DNA of 64,000 bases from positions 4,598,185 through 4,662,184 of the forward strand of contig NZ_CP040428.1 in NCBI RefSeq assembly GCF_005671395.1, in the 5' to 3' direction. A program made the translations under genes and the position numbers. How positions within the stretch are numbered: position 1 is the stretch's first letter; each line of letters begins with the position of its first letter. Under the pieces are notes generated by a model. It saw only the letters and a list, made by a program, of their open reading frames with translations, made no database searches and was not told the DNA's origin. Source of the stretch: Jejubacter calystegiae. Its GTDB lineage: Bacteria > Pseudomonadota > Gammaproteobacteria > Enterobacterales > Enterobacteriaceae. Shown in pieces: positions 47,799-56,164 of the stretch.

Positions 47799-47820
47799 AG
47801 GCCGCCTGAAATGGCGACCT
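47799..47820 (-). terminator. Hairpin downstream of mrp
   Basis: On the minus strand AGGTCGCC-ATTTCA-GGCGGCCT forms an 8-bp stem with one G-T pair, 12 bases after the mrp stop, followed by GATATTTTC. A weak intrinsic terminator. Confidence 0.5.
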
Positions 47821-47832
47821 GTTGTAAATCAA

Positions 47833-48942
47833 TTAAACAGCACGAAAGGCGATTTCTCCGGGAATAATTTCCCCCTGCCAGTAGAGCTGCGCCGCCACTT
47901 TCCCTGCCAGCTGGCGGTAGAGGTCGGTAAACTCACTGTCCGGACGGCTAACCACCGTAGGCTCGCCGCGATCGAGATCTTCACGCAGCGAGATATGCAG
48001 CCGCATCTGCCCCAACAGCGCAGTGTTGTAGCTTTCAGCCAGCTTCTGAGCGCCGCCGGTACCGAAGATCGGTTCATGATGGCCACAGTTGCTGCAAATA
48101 TGAATGCTCATGTTTTCGACAATACCCAGCACCGGCACTTCCACCTTCTCGAACATCACGATGCCTTTCTTCGCATCGATTAGCGCAATATCCTGCGGCG
48201 TGGTCACCACCAGCGCCCCGGTAACCGGGATATTCTGTGCCAGGGTCAATTGAATATCACCGGTGCCCGGCGGCATATCCAGCACCAGGTAGTCGAGATC
48301 CGGCCATAGCGTCTCCTGCAGTAACTGCATCAATGCCTTGCTGGCCATCGGCCCACGCCAGACCATAGCGTTATCATCCGTTACCAGATAGCCGATAGAG
48401 TTGGTCGCCAGGCCGTGAGAGATGACCGGCGCCATATGGGTGCCATCCGGCGAGGTCGGGCGCTCATGTTCGCTGCCAAGCATGGTGGGAATAGAGGGAC
48501 CGTAGATATCGGCATCCAGAATCCCGACCTTCGCCCCTTCCGCCGCCAGCGCCAGCGCCAGGTTCACCGCCGTGGAGGATTTCCCGACGCCGCCTTTACC
48601 AGAGCTCACGGCAATGATGTTCTTCACTCCGTTAATGCCCGCCTGGTTTTTCACCCGCTTCAGGGTGGCAATACTGTAGCTCAGCTTCCAGTCAATAGCC
48701 TGGGCCCCGGTCAGCCGTAGCAGCTCCGGGCCGCACTCCGCCTTCAACGCTTCGAAGCCGCTGTTCCAGGCAAAAGGCATTTGCAGTTCAATATGGACAG
48801 TACCGTCGAGTAACGCCACGTGATGCAATGCCTTCAGGGCGGTAAGATTATGCTTTAACGTTGGATGTTGAAAATTAGCCAGCGTTCCGGCAACCATGGC
48901 GCGCAGGGCTTCCGGGGAACCGGCCGGGGATTGCGAATTCAT
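47833..48942 (-). CDS. mrp: Mrp (ApbC), P-loop iron-sulfur cluster carrier
   Basis: A 369-residue cytosolic ATPase that carries and transfers Fe-S clusters. An N-terminal DUF59-like domain precedes the deviant Walker A SSGKGGVGKSSTAVNLA; the cluster-binding CxxC is in HICSNCGHHEPIFG; LDADIYGPSIPTMLG and LDMPPGTGDIQLTLAQ are classic Mrp segments. Same length as E. coli Mrp and divergent from metG as in E. coli. Confidence 0.97.
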   Translation of the reverse strand: MNSQSPAGSPEALRAMVAGTLANFQHPTLKHNLTALKALHHVALLDGTVHIELQMPFAWNSGFEALKAECGPELLRLTGAQAIDWKLSYSIATLKRVKNQAGINGVKNIIAVSSGKGGVGKSSTAVNLALALAAEGAKVGILDADIYGPSIPTMLGSEHERPTSPDGTHMAPVISHGLATNSIGYLVTDDNAMVWRGPMASKALMQLLQETLWPDLDYLVLDMPPGTGDIQLTLAQNIPVTGALVVTTPQDIALIDAKKGIVMFEKVEVPVLGIVENMSIHICSNCGHHEPIFGTGGAQKLAESYNTALLGQMRLHISLREDLDRGEPTVVSRPDSEFTDLYRQLAGKVAAQLYWQGEIIPGEIAFRAV

Positions 48943-49159
48943 CCCGACTCCTTTGTAGGTAGTAGTAGTTGTTGTCTGCGGACATTCACAGACTGCATCC
49001 GCTAATTATACATATGCCACGCCCGGGATTGACAGTCCGGGGGCACAGGAGAGCACAGTCGCCAGAGCGAGGAATAATTTGAACTGCCGTCGCTTTTGAG
49101 TTGAATCCCCTTCTGGTACTATCGATCTCCCTTTTTACTACGAAAGATTTATTGTCACT

Positions 49160-51193
49160 ATGGCCCAAGTCGCAAAGAAAATACTGGTAACCTGCGCCCT
49201 GCCGTACGCCAACGGCTCCATCCACCTCGGTCACATGCTGGAGCATATCCAGGCTGATGTCTGGGTTCGGTACCAGCGAATGCGCGGCCATGAGGTCAAC
49301 TTTATCTGTGCCGACGACGCCCACGGCACGCCGATCATGCTGAAAGCCCAGCAGCTCGGCATAACGCCGGAGCAGATGATTGGCGAAATGAGCCAGGAGC
49401 ATCAGAAAGACTTCGCCGGGTTCAATATCAGCTATGACAACTACCACTCCACCCATAGCGAAGAGAACCGCGAGCTGTCATCGCTTATCTACAATCGCCT
49501 GAAAGAGAACGGTTTTATTAAAAACCGGACTATCTCTCAGCTCTACGATCCGGAAAAGGGCATGTTCCTGCCGGACCGTTTCGTGAAAGGCACCTGCCCG
49601 AAATGTAAGGCGGCGGACCAATACGGCGATAACTGCGAAGTGTGCGGCGCCACCTACAGCCCGACGGAGTTGATCGAACCGAAATCGGTGGTTTCCGGCG
49701 CCACGCCGGTGCTGCGCGAATCTGAGCACTTCTTCTTTGACCTGCCAGCCTTCAGTGAAATGCTGCAGGCCTGGACCCGCTCCGGCGCGCTGCAGGAGCA
49801 GGTCGCCAATAAGATGCAGGAGTGGTTTGAATCCGGTCTGCAGCAGTGGGATATCTCCCGCGATGCGCCCTACTTCGGTTTTGAAATTCCGGGGGCGCCG
49901 GGTAAATACTTCTACGTCTGGCTGGACGCGCCTATCGGTTATATGGGCTCGTTTAAGAACCTGTGCGACAAGCGTGGGGATCTTAACTTCGACGACTGGT
50001 GGAACAAGGATTCCGACGCCGAGCTCTATCACTTTATCGGCAAAGACATCGTCTACTTCCACAGCCTGTTCTGGCCAGCGATGCTGGAAGGTAGCGGCTT
50101 CCGTAAGCCGAACAACCTGTTTGTGCACGGTTACGTAACGGTAAACGGCGCCAAGATGTCCAAGTCGCGCGGCACCTTTATTAAAGCCAGCACCTGGCTG
50201 AAGCACTTTGACGCCGATAGCCTGCGCTATTACTACAGCGCCAAACTGTCACCACGTATTGACGATATCGATCTCAGCCTGGAAGACTTCGTTCAGCGGG
50301 TGAACAGCGACATCGTTAACAAGGTGGTTAACCTGGCCTCCCGTAATGCGGGCTTTATCGCCAAACGCTTCGGCGGCGAACTCTCTGCCGAACTGGACTC
50401 CCCCGCGCTGTATCAGAGCTTCGTCGATGCGGCACAGAGCATTGGCGACGCCTGGGAAAAACGCGAATTCAGCCGTGCCGTACGCGAAATTATGGCGCTG
50501 GCGGACCAGGCCAACCGCTACGTTGACGAAAAAGCGCCGTGGGTGGTGGCGAAACAGGAAGGCCGCGATGCCGACCTGCAGCGTATCTGCTCCATGGGTA
50601 TCAACCTGTTCCGGGTGCTGATGACCTGGCTGAAGCCGGTTCTGCCGGAGCTTTCCGCCCGTGCGGAAGCCTTCCTGAACGTCGAACTGACCTGGGACGG
50701 CATCGCCCAACCGCTGCTCAGCCACAAGGTGAACCCGTTTAAGGCGCTGTATAGCCGTATCGATATGAAACAGGTCGACGCCCTGATCGAAGAGTCGAAA
50801 GAGGAAGTGAAGGCAAGCGCGGCGGCGCCGGTCAGCGGCCCGCTGGCGGATGACCCGATTCAGGAAACCATCACCTTTGACGACTTCGCCAAAGTGGATA
50901 TGCGTATCGCTCTGATCGAGAACGCTGAGTTTGTTGAAGGCTCTGATAAGCTGCTGCGTCTGAGCCTGGATATCGGCGGCGAGAAGCGCAATATCTTCTC
51001 TGGCATTCGCTCCGCCTATCCGGATCCTCAGGCGCTGATCGGTCGCCTGACCATTATGGTCGCCAACCTGGCGCCGCGTAAAATGCGCTTTGGCGTATCG
51101 GAAGGCATGGTGATGGCCGCAGGTCCCGGGGGCAAGGATATCTTCCTGTTAAGCCCGGACAGCGGCGCTAAGCCTGGTCAGCAGGTGAAGTAA
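49160..51193 (+). CDS. metG: Methionyl-tRNA synthetase
   Basis: A 677-residue homodimeric class I synthetase (E. coli 677). The HIGH-type motif is in [17 protein letters not shown], the zinc knuckle [18 protein letters not shown] lies in the connective peptide, and KMSKSRGTF is the KMSKS loop. The C-terminal tRNA-binding/dimerisation domain (about 575-677) includes [20 protein letters not shown]. Preceded by a divergent promoter region shared with mrp, and followed directly by tandem array 2. Confidence 0.98.
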   Translation: MAQVAKKILVTCALPYANGSIHLGHMLEHIQADVWVRYQRMRGHEVNFICADDAHGTPIMLKAQQLGITPEQMIGEMSQEHQKDFAGFNISYDNYHSTHSEENRELSSLIYNRLKENGFIKNRTISQLYDPEKGMFLPDRFVKGTCPKCKAADQYGDNCEVCGATYSPTELIEPKSVVSGATPVLRESEHFFFDLPAFSEMLQAWTRSGALQEQVANKMQEWFESGLQQWDISRDAPYFGFEIPGAPGKYFYVWLDAPIGYMGSFKNLCDKRGDLNFDDWWNKDSDAELYHFIGKDIVYFHSLFWPAMLEGSGFRKPNNLFVHGYVTVNGAKMSKSRGTFIKASTWLKHFDADSLRYYYSAKLSPRIDDIDLSLEDFVQRVNSDIVNKVVNLASRNAGFIAKRFGGELSAELDSPALYQSFVDAAQSIGDAWEKREFSRAVREIMALADQANRYVDEKAPWVVAKQEGRDADLQRICSMGINLFRVLMTWLKPVLPELSARAEAFLNVELTWDGIAQPLLSHKVNPFKALYSRIDMKQVDALIEESKEEVKASAAAPVSGPLADDPIQETITFDDFAKVDMRIALIENAEFVEGSDKLLRLSLDIGGEKRNIFSGIRSAYPDPQALIGRLTIMVANLAPRKMRFGVSEGMVMAAGPGGKDIFLLSPDSGAKPGQQVK

Positions 51194-51194
51194 G

Positions 51195-51571
51195 CCCCCT
51201 CACCCCGGCCCTCTCCCCTGGGGGGAGAGGGAGAAAACCAGCATCCGCACATCCCCTATCCCCAGGGGAAGAGGGAGAAAACCAGTACCCGCCAGTCCCC
51301 TCTCCCCAGGGGGAAGGGGAGAAAACCAGTACCCGCCAGTCCCCTCTCCCCAGGGGGAGAGGGAGAAAACCACCACCCTCACATCCCCTATCCCCAGGGG
51401 GAAGGGGAGAAAACCAGTACCCGCCAGTCCCCTCTCCCCAGGGGGAGAGGGAGAAAACCACCACCCTCACATCCCCTATCCCCAGGGGAAGGGGAGAAAA
51501 CCAGTACCCGCCAGTCCCCTCTCCCCTTTGGGGAGAGGGTTAGGGTGAGGGGTGAGGGGTAAGGGGTAAGG
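51195..51571. repeat. Tandem array 2 (44-bp units) filling the metG-yehS junction
   Basis: It opens with CCCCTCACCCCGGCCCTCTC, as in array 1. About eight 44-bp units follow, alternating two versions: CCCCTCTCCCCAGGGGGAGA with GGGAGAAAACCACCACCCTC, and CCCCTATCCCCAGGGGGAAG with GGGAGAAAACCAGTACCCGC. It ends with the same TTTGGGGAGAGGGTTAGGGT close as array 1. Each unit holds a palindrome able to form a hairpin. The array spans from just after the metG stop to one base before the yehS stop, so it likely serves as a bidirectional 3' end. Confidence 0.9.
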
Positions 51572-51572
51572 G

Positions 51573-52037
51573 CTACTCCCCATGCAGACGAGCTGCCAGT
51601 CCCCGCAGAAAATAGCGCATCATCTGGTCTCCGCATTCCCGATAGTTTTTATGGTCCGGCGCCCGCATAAACGCGGTGATTTCCGGCAGTGAAATCCGAA
51701 ACTTCTGTTCGGTCAGAATCGCCAGAATATCGTCGGTTTTCAGCGCGAAGGCGATACGCAGCTTTTTCAGTACGATATTGTTGTTAACACGTCTGTCCAC
51801 CGCCAGCGGCGGTGCATTTTCATCTTTCCCGCGCCGATCGTAAATCAGGCCGTTAAGAAAAGCAGACAGGATGATGTCCGGGCAGCGAACAAACCCCTCG
51901 TCATCTTCTTTCTTAAGCCAGGTCGTTAGCTGTTGAGCGCTGACGTCGGTACCGGCCAGCGCCAGAATCCGTAGCAGGTCGGGATTATTGGTTTTCAGGA
52001 TGTAGCGCAGGCTACGAAGAATATCATTACTTAACAT
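51573..52037 (-). CDS. yehS: YehS, DUF1456 protein
   Basis: A 154-residue cytosolic protein of unknown function made of two DUF1456 repeats (ILRSLRYILKTNNPDLLRIL and VLKKLRIAFALKTDDILAIL start each). Length and sequence agree with E. coli YehS (156). In E. coli btsR, btsS (yehTU) and mlrA separate it from yohO; here they are missing and yohO starts 139 bases away on the other strand. Confidence 0.94.
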   Translation of the reverse strand: MLSNDILRSLRYILKTNNPDLLRILALAGTDVSAQQLTTWLKKEDDEGFVRCPDIILSAFLNGLIYDRRGKDENAPPLAVDRRVNNNIVLKKLRIAFALKTDDILAILTEQKFRISLPEITAFMRAPDHKNYRECGDQMMRYFLRGLAARLHGE

Positions 52038-52175
52038 AAAGCCTTCAGAGTCCGGGATGCGGGGCGGCAGTGTATCATCGTTGCGGGCGACACTCTTCCT
52101 TTATCAGGCACGTAATGCTGGGTTAACCAACCGGTTTCAGGGTACAATCCAACCGTTAACATGAAGAGGTAACCG

Positions 52176-52283
52176 ATGAAACCAGGAAAAATCGCCATCA
52201 TTGGCGCAATGGTCGTGCTGGCTCTGGGCGGGATTAGCGGTGTGATGCTGGCAGGGTATTCCATTATTCTGCATGGTAATTAA
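52176..52283 (+). CDS. yohO: YohO, small membrane protein
   Basis: A 35-codon gene encoding [20 protein letters not shown] and a second half with [15 protein letters not shown]: one membrane helix. Length equals E. coli YohO and the GGIxGVMLAGY core is shared. A GAAGAGGT ribosome site precedes the ATG. Its 3' end overlaps the end of convergent yehW by 20 bases. Function unknown. Confidence 0.85.
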   Translation: MKPGKIAIIGAMVVLALGGISGVMLAGYSIILHGN

Positions 52284-52995
52284 GCCGACGCAGCCACAGC
52301 CCGAAGGCGCGGTCGATAACGATAGCCATCAGCGCTACCAGTAGCGCCCCCTGCAGAACATAGGCCGTATTAAAGGCGCTCAGACCGATAATCACCGGTG
52401 TTCCCAGGCTATTGACCCCGACTGTCGAGGCCAGGGTCGCAGTTCCGATATTGATCACCGTCGAGGTTCGTACACCGGCCAGAATCACCGGCGCCGCCAG
52501 CGATAGTTCCACCTGCCACAGCCGCCGCCACGACCCCATGCCCACGCCGCTGGCCACCTGTTTAACCTCGACCGGCACCACCGCCAGCCCCGCAAGGGTT
52601 CCCTGAAGTACCGGCAGCAGACCATACAGCGCCAGGGCGATTAATGCCGGCAGCGCGCCAAATCCCATCACGGGCACCGCCACCGCCAGTACCGCCACCG
52701 GCGGGAAGGTCTGTCCTACGGCGGCAATGGTCTCCACCAGCGGGCGAAATTCCCGCCCCCCCGGACGACTGACCGCCAGCCCCAGCCCCAGCCCGATAGC
52801 CACGGCGACCAGTTCTGATACCACCACCAGCGCCAGATGCGCCAGCGTCAGGGAGGCAAAGCTCTGCTGATGCCACAGCGGATTAGCCAGATCCGGAAAC
52901 AGCCAGCGGAATAGTGGTTCGCTGTACGGCAGGCCATAGAGCAGCGCGCCAAACAGTAGCACCAGCCAGATAAGCGGTTCACGCAGCCACCTCAT
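52264..52995 (-). CDS. yehW: YehW, osmoprotectant ABC transporter permease
   Basis: A 243-residue inner-membrane permease of the OpuC/ProW-like class, part of the YehZYXW system, described in E. coli as a low-affinity glycine-betaine-type importer. It shows [20 protein letters not shown] and the EAA-type loop. I chose the ATG at 52995 ([10 protein letters not shown]), which overlaps the yehX stop by 4 bases and matches E. coli; an upstream in-frame start at 53031 lies inside yehX. Last gene of the operon. Confidence 0.94.
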   Translation of the reverse strand: MRWLREPLIWLVLLFGALLYGLPYSEPLFRWLFPDLANPLWHQQSFASLTLAHLALVVVSELVAVAIGLGLGLAVSRPGGREFRPLVETIAAVGQTFPPVAVLAVAVPVMGFGALPALIALALYGLLPVLQGTLAGLAVVPVEVKQVASGVGMGSWRRLWQVELSLAAPVILAGVRTSTVINIGTATLASTVGVNSLGTPVIIGLSAFNTAYVLQGALLVALMAIVIDRAFGLWLRRLNYHAE

Positions 52996-53939
52996 GGCAT
53001 GGACTCCTGCTCCTGTGCCGCCAGATCGCAAAAGTGCAGCACCCCGCGCCGCTCCCCGCTGGCCGATTTTACCGGCAGACGCTGGCAGCCCTGCTCCACA
53101 AAACGGGACAGCGCCTCACGCAGCGTCATCTGTTCATCGATGGGTTCGACCCCTTCCAGCCATTCGCCGGGGCGCAGCCATTGCCCGACGGCGCGACGCG
53201 CCAGCAAACGCACGCCCAGTTCACTGCCGCCGAAGAAGTCCCGTACAAAGGGCGTGGCCGGGCGGGTCAACAGCTCTGCGGGACTCCCCTGCTGAATCAC
53301 CCGGCCCTGATCCATCACCACCAGCCTGTCGGCCAGCAGCAGCGCCTCATCCACGTCGTGAGTCACCAGCACAAAGGTGCGCCCCTGTAGCTGATGGATG
53401 CGTCGCACCTCCTGCTGAAGCGAGCCGCGGGTCACCGGATCCAGCGCCCCAAAGGGTTCGTCCATCAATAGTACCTCGGGATCGGCCGCCAGCGCTCTGG
53501 CTACCCCCACCCGCTGCTGCTGACCTCCGGAAAGCTGATGCGGATAGCTGTTGCGAAACCGGCCATCCTCCAGCCCAAGCAGCGCCAGCAGTTCGTCGAT
53601 TCGCGCCTCGATTCTGGCGCGCTCCCAGCCCAGCAGGCTGGGGACCGTGGCGATATTGCGGGCCACGGTCCAGTGAGGGAACAGCCCCACCGACTGGATG
53701 GCGTAGCCAATGCGCCGCCGCAGGCTTTTTACTTCAATGCGCCGCACATCCTGGCCGCCAAATAGCAAAGTCCCGCTATCGTGCGGCTCCAGCCGGTTAA
53801 TCATCTTAAGCGTGGTCGATTTTCCAGACCCGGAACTGCCCAGCAGTACGGTAAAAGCGCCTTCCGGACAGTGCAGGTTGAGATCGCTGACCGCCGCCAC
53901 GCCGTCGTAATATTTACTGACGCCGTTAAACTCAATCAT
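52992..53939 (-). CDS. yehX: YehX, osmoprotectant ABC transporter ATPase
   Basis: A 315-residue ATPase. Walker [11 protein letters not shown], signature [15 protein letters not shown], Walker [13 protein letters not shown] and a switch histidine ([10 protein letters not shown]) are intact. The C terminus (about 255-310) resembles one CBS unit ([18 protein letters not shown]), the kind used by OpuA-type transporters for ionic-strength control. Overlaps both yehY and yehW. Confidence 0.95.
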   Translation of the reverse strand: MIEFNGVSKYYDGVAAVSDLNLHCPEGAFTVLLGSSGSGKSTTLKMINRLEPHDSGTLLFGGQDVRRIEVKSLRRRIGYAIQSVGLFPHWTVARNIATVPSLLGWERARIEARIDELLALLGLEDGRFRNSYPHQLSGGQQQRVGVARALAADPEVLLMDEPFGALDPVTRGSLQQEVRRIHQLQGRTFVLVTHDVDEALLLADRLVVMDQGRVIQQGSPAELLTRPATPFVRDFFGGSELGVRLLARRAVGQWLRPGEWLEGVEPIDEQMTLREALSRFVEQGCQRLPVKSASGERRGVLHFCDLAAQEQESMP

Positions 53940-55089
53940 CAGTTATGGCCTTAAGATTCGAAATTATCAGGTTAAAAAGCCCGTCCACCAGCACCGCCAG
54001 GGCAATCACCGGGATCACCCCCAGCAGCACCAGATCCAGCGCGCTACTAAGCAGCCCCTGGAACACCAGCGCCCCAAAACCTCCGGCGCCGATAAGCGCG
54101 GCGATGGTGCCCATACCCACCGTCTGTACGGCCACCAGGCGGATCCCGCGCAGTAACACCGGTGCCGCCAGCGGCGCTTCCACCTGCCAGAAGATCCGGG
54201 AGCCGGACATCCCCATACCGCGGGCGCTTTCCATGACCTGACGCGGCGTTTGATCCAGCCCGGCCACTACGCTACGGGTCAGCGGCAGCAGCGCATAAAG
54301 TACCAGGGCAATCAGCGCCGGAGCCAGGCCTGTGCCGGAGACCCCGATTTCCCCCAGCCACGGCCAGGCGCGTGACAGCCCCGCCAGCGGCGCAATCAGT
54401 AACCCGAACAGCGCCACGGAGGGGATGGTCTGGATAATATTGAGCAGGGTAAATACCGGACCGCGCAGTCCGGGACGACGCCGACACCACAGCCCCAGCG
54501 GCACACCGATAAGCAGCGCCGGAATCAGGGTGCCGGCCACCAGCAGCAGGTGGCGCCAGAAGGCGTCCTGGAACACCATCCGCCGGTTGGCGTACTCTTT
54601 AAGTAGAGACAGCTCATCGAAGCGACCGACCGCCAGCATCAGCAGCGGCAACAGCCAGATTTGCGCCTGTAACAGCCAGCGCAGCAGCGGACGTCGGGTC
54701 AGGCGTCGCGTGGCGTCGTGACACAGAAGCAGGCAGAGAGCCATCAGCAGCCAGAAACCACCGCCCGGCGAGGTCCGGGCAATGGCGCTCCCCTGGCGGG
54801 CCAGTTCATCGGCGCTACGGCCAAGCTGCAACAGCAGTAGCAGAAACAGCACTTCGCCCCACAGCAGGGTCAGCCCCAGGGTGCGAGGGCGCTGGACGAC
54901 AAAGGCCAACGCCAGCAGTCCCCCCAGCCCGGGCAACAGCCAAAGGGCCGGGCCGCCGGGCACGGCAAACAGCGTGAGCGGCTCGCCGGAAACCAGCCGA
55001 TTAGGAGCGTAGCTGACAAACGGCAACGCCAGCGACAGGAGCATCAGGGCGCACAGCAGCAGGGTGACGCGGTTATAACAGCGAGGCAT
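53932..55089 (-). CDS. yehY: YehY, osmoprotectant ABC transporter permease
   Basis: A 385-residue permease, longer than YehW because of extra N-terminal helices (about residues 1-150) before the transport domain. The EAA-like region reads TPRQVMESARGMGMSGSRIF. Same length as E. coli YehY. The start ATG at 55089 overlaps the last base of the osmF frame; the end overlaps yehX by 8 bases. Two different permeases suggest a heterodimeric channel. Confidence 0.95.
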   Translation of the reverse strand: MPRCYNRVTLLLCALMLLSLALPFVSYAPNRLVSGEPLTLFAVPGGPALWLLPGLGGLLALAFVVQRPRTLGLTLLWGEVLFLLLLLQLGRSADELARQGSAIARTSPGGGFWLLMALCLLLCHDATRRLTRRPLLRWLLQAQIWLLPLLMLAVGRFDELSLLKEYANRRMVFQDAFWRHLLLVAGTLIPALLIGVPLGLWCRRRPGLRGPVFTLLNIIQTIPSVALFGLLIAPLAGLSRAWPWLGEIGVSGTGLAPALIALVLYALLPLTRSVVAGLDQTPRQVMESARGMGMSGSRIFWQVEAPLAAPVLLRGIRLVAVQTVGMGTIAALIGAGGFGALVFQGLLSSALDLVLLGVIPVIALAVLVDGLFNLIISNLKAITDD

Positions 55090-56018
55090 CAGCCCTGAGC
55101 GCCTGCCAGTCCTTTATCTCGCAGCCACTGGGCGGCGACCTGCTTTGCATCGACCCCTTCTACGGCGATCTTCGCATTCAACTGCTGGAGCGTTTTCTCG
55201 TCCAGCGCCCGGAACACCGGATCCAGCCACTGCGCCATCTGCGGATATTCCTTAAGTACCGCTTCACGTACCACCGGAGCCGGAGCATAGACAGGCTGAA
55301 CCCGCTGAGGATCGCTCAGGGTTTGCAAGCCCAGCGCCGCTACCGGGCCGTCGGTGCCGTAGGCCATAGCGCCATTCACGCCAGAGGTCTGTTGCGCCGC
55401 CGCCCGCAGGGTCACTGCGGTGTCGCCCCCGGCAAGCGACAGTAGCTGGTCGGGCTTAAGTTTAAAGCCATAGGCTTTTTCAAAGGCCGGTAACGCATCC
55501 TGACGTTCGATAAATTCCGCCGAGGCCGCCAGTTTAAATTCACCGCCCTCTTTCAGATAGCGGCTGAGATCCGCCATAGATTTCAGTTTGTTATCCTGAG
55601 CCAGCTCCTGGCGTACCGCAATGGTCCAGCCGTTATTGGCCGATGCGGGCGTCAGCCAGATCAGCTTGTTTTTCTGCGCATCGAGATTTTTGACTTTCTG
55701 GTAACCCTTTGTGGGATCTTTCCACACCGGATCCTGTTGATCTTTAAAGAACAGCGCGCCGTTACCGGTATATTCCGGGTAGATATCCAGTTCACCGGCA
55801 GTAATGGCGCCGCGCACCACGGGCGTAGTGCCAAGCTGCAGTTTATTAACGGTTTTCACACCGTGGCTTTCCAACACCTGCAAAATAATATTACCTAACA
55901 GCGAACCTTCAGTATCGATTTTGGACCCCACCGTAACCGGCTGCGCCGCGCCAGCCGAAGCCGCGCTCAGCATCAATCCCAGCGCCACTGCCCATCCCTG
56001 CCATTTCCCGATTTTCAT
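55089..56018 (-). CDS. osmF: OsmF (YehZ), periplasmic osmoprotectant-binding protein
   Basis: A 309-residue substrate-binding protein of the OpuAC/QAT family. Signal peptide MKIGKWQGWAVALGLMLSAA with cleavage near ASAGAAQ; mature protein starts QPVTVGSKIDTEGSLLGNII, and YPEYTGNGALFF is the family's ligand-binding segment. I chose the ATG at 56018, preceded by AGAGGA; the open frame to 56129 would bury the signal peptide. First gene of yehZYXW, RpoS-dependent in E. coli. Confidence 0.95.
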   Translation of the reverse strand: MKIGKWQGWAVALGLMLSAASAGAAQPVTVGSKIDTEGSLLGNIILQVLESHGVKTVNKLQLGTTPVVRGAITAGELDIYPEYTGNGALFFKDQQDPVWKDPTKGYQKVKNLDAQKNKLIWLTPASANNGWTIAVRQELAQDNKLKSMADLSRYLKEGGEFKLAASAEFIERQDALPAFEKAYGFKLKPDQLLSLAGGDTAVTLRAAAQQTSGVNGAMAYGTDGPVAALGLQTLSDPQRVQPVYAPAPVVREAVLKEYPQMAQWLDPVFRALDEKTLQQLNAKIAVEGVDAKQVAAQWLRDKGLAGAQG

Positions 56019-56164
56019 CCCGTTCCTCTCACTTTTGTTATGGGTGAATACAACAGCATGGACGAAAAAAGCCAAAAGTGACCAGCGAAGCCCATACAAT
56101 TGCGGTCGCATCACGATTCCAGCATGCAAAACGCATCGGGGCCGCTATTTTCGGCCCCGATCGA

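Noticed and set aside
51168-51470. Gly/Pro-rich repeat protein antisense in array 2
   Set aside because: Same reason: tandem DNA units produce long stop-free frames; no independent sign of coding.
51195-51571. CRISPR array
   Set aside because: Units are contiguous with near-identical content and no unique spacers, each unit is internally palindromic, and no cas genes are nearby.
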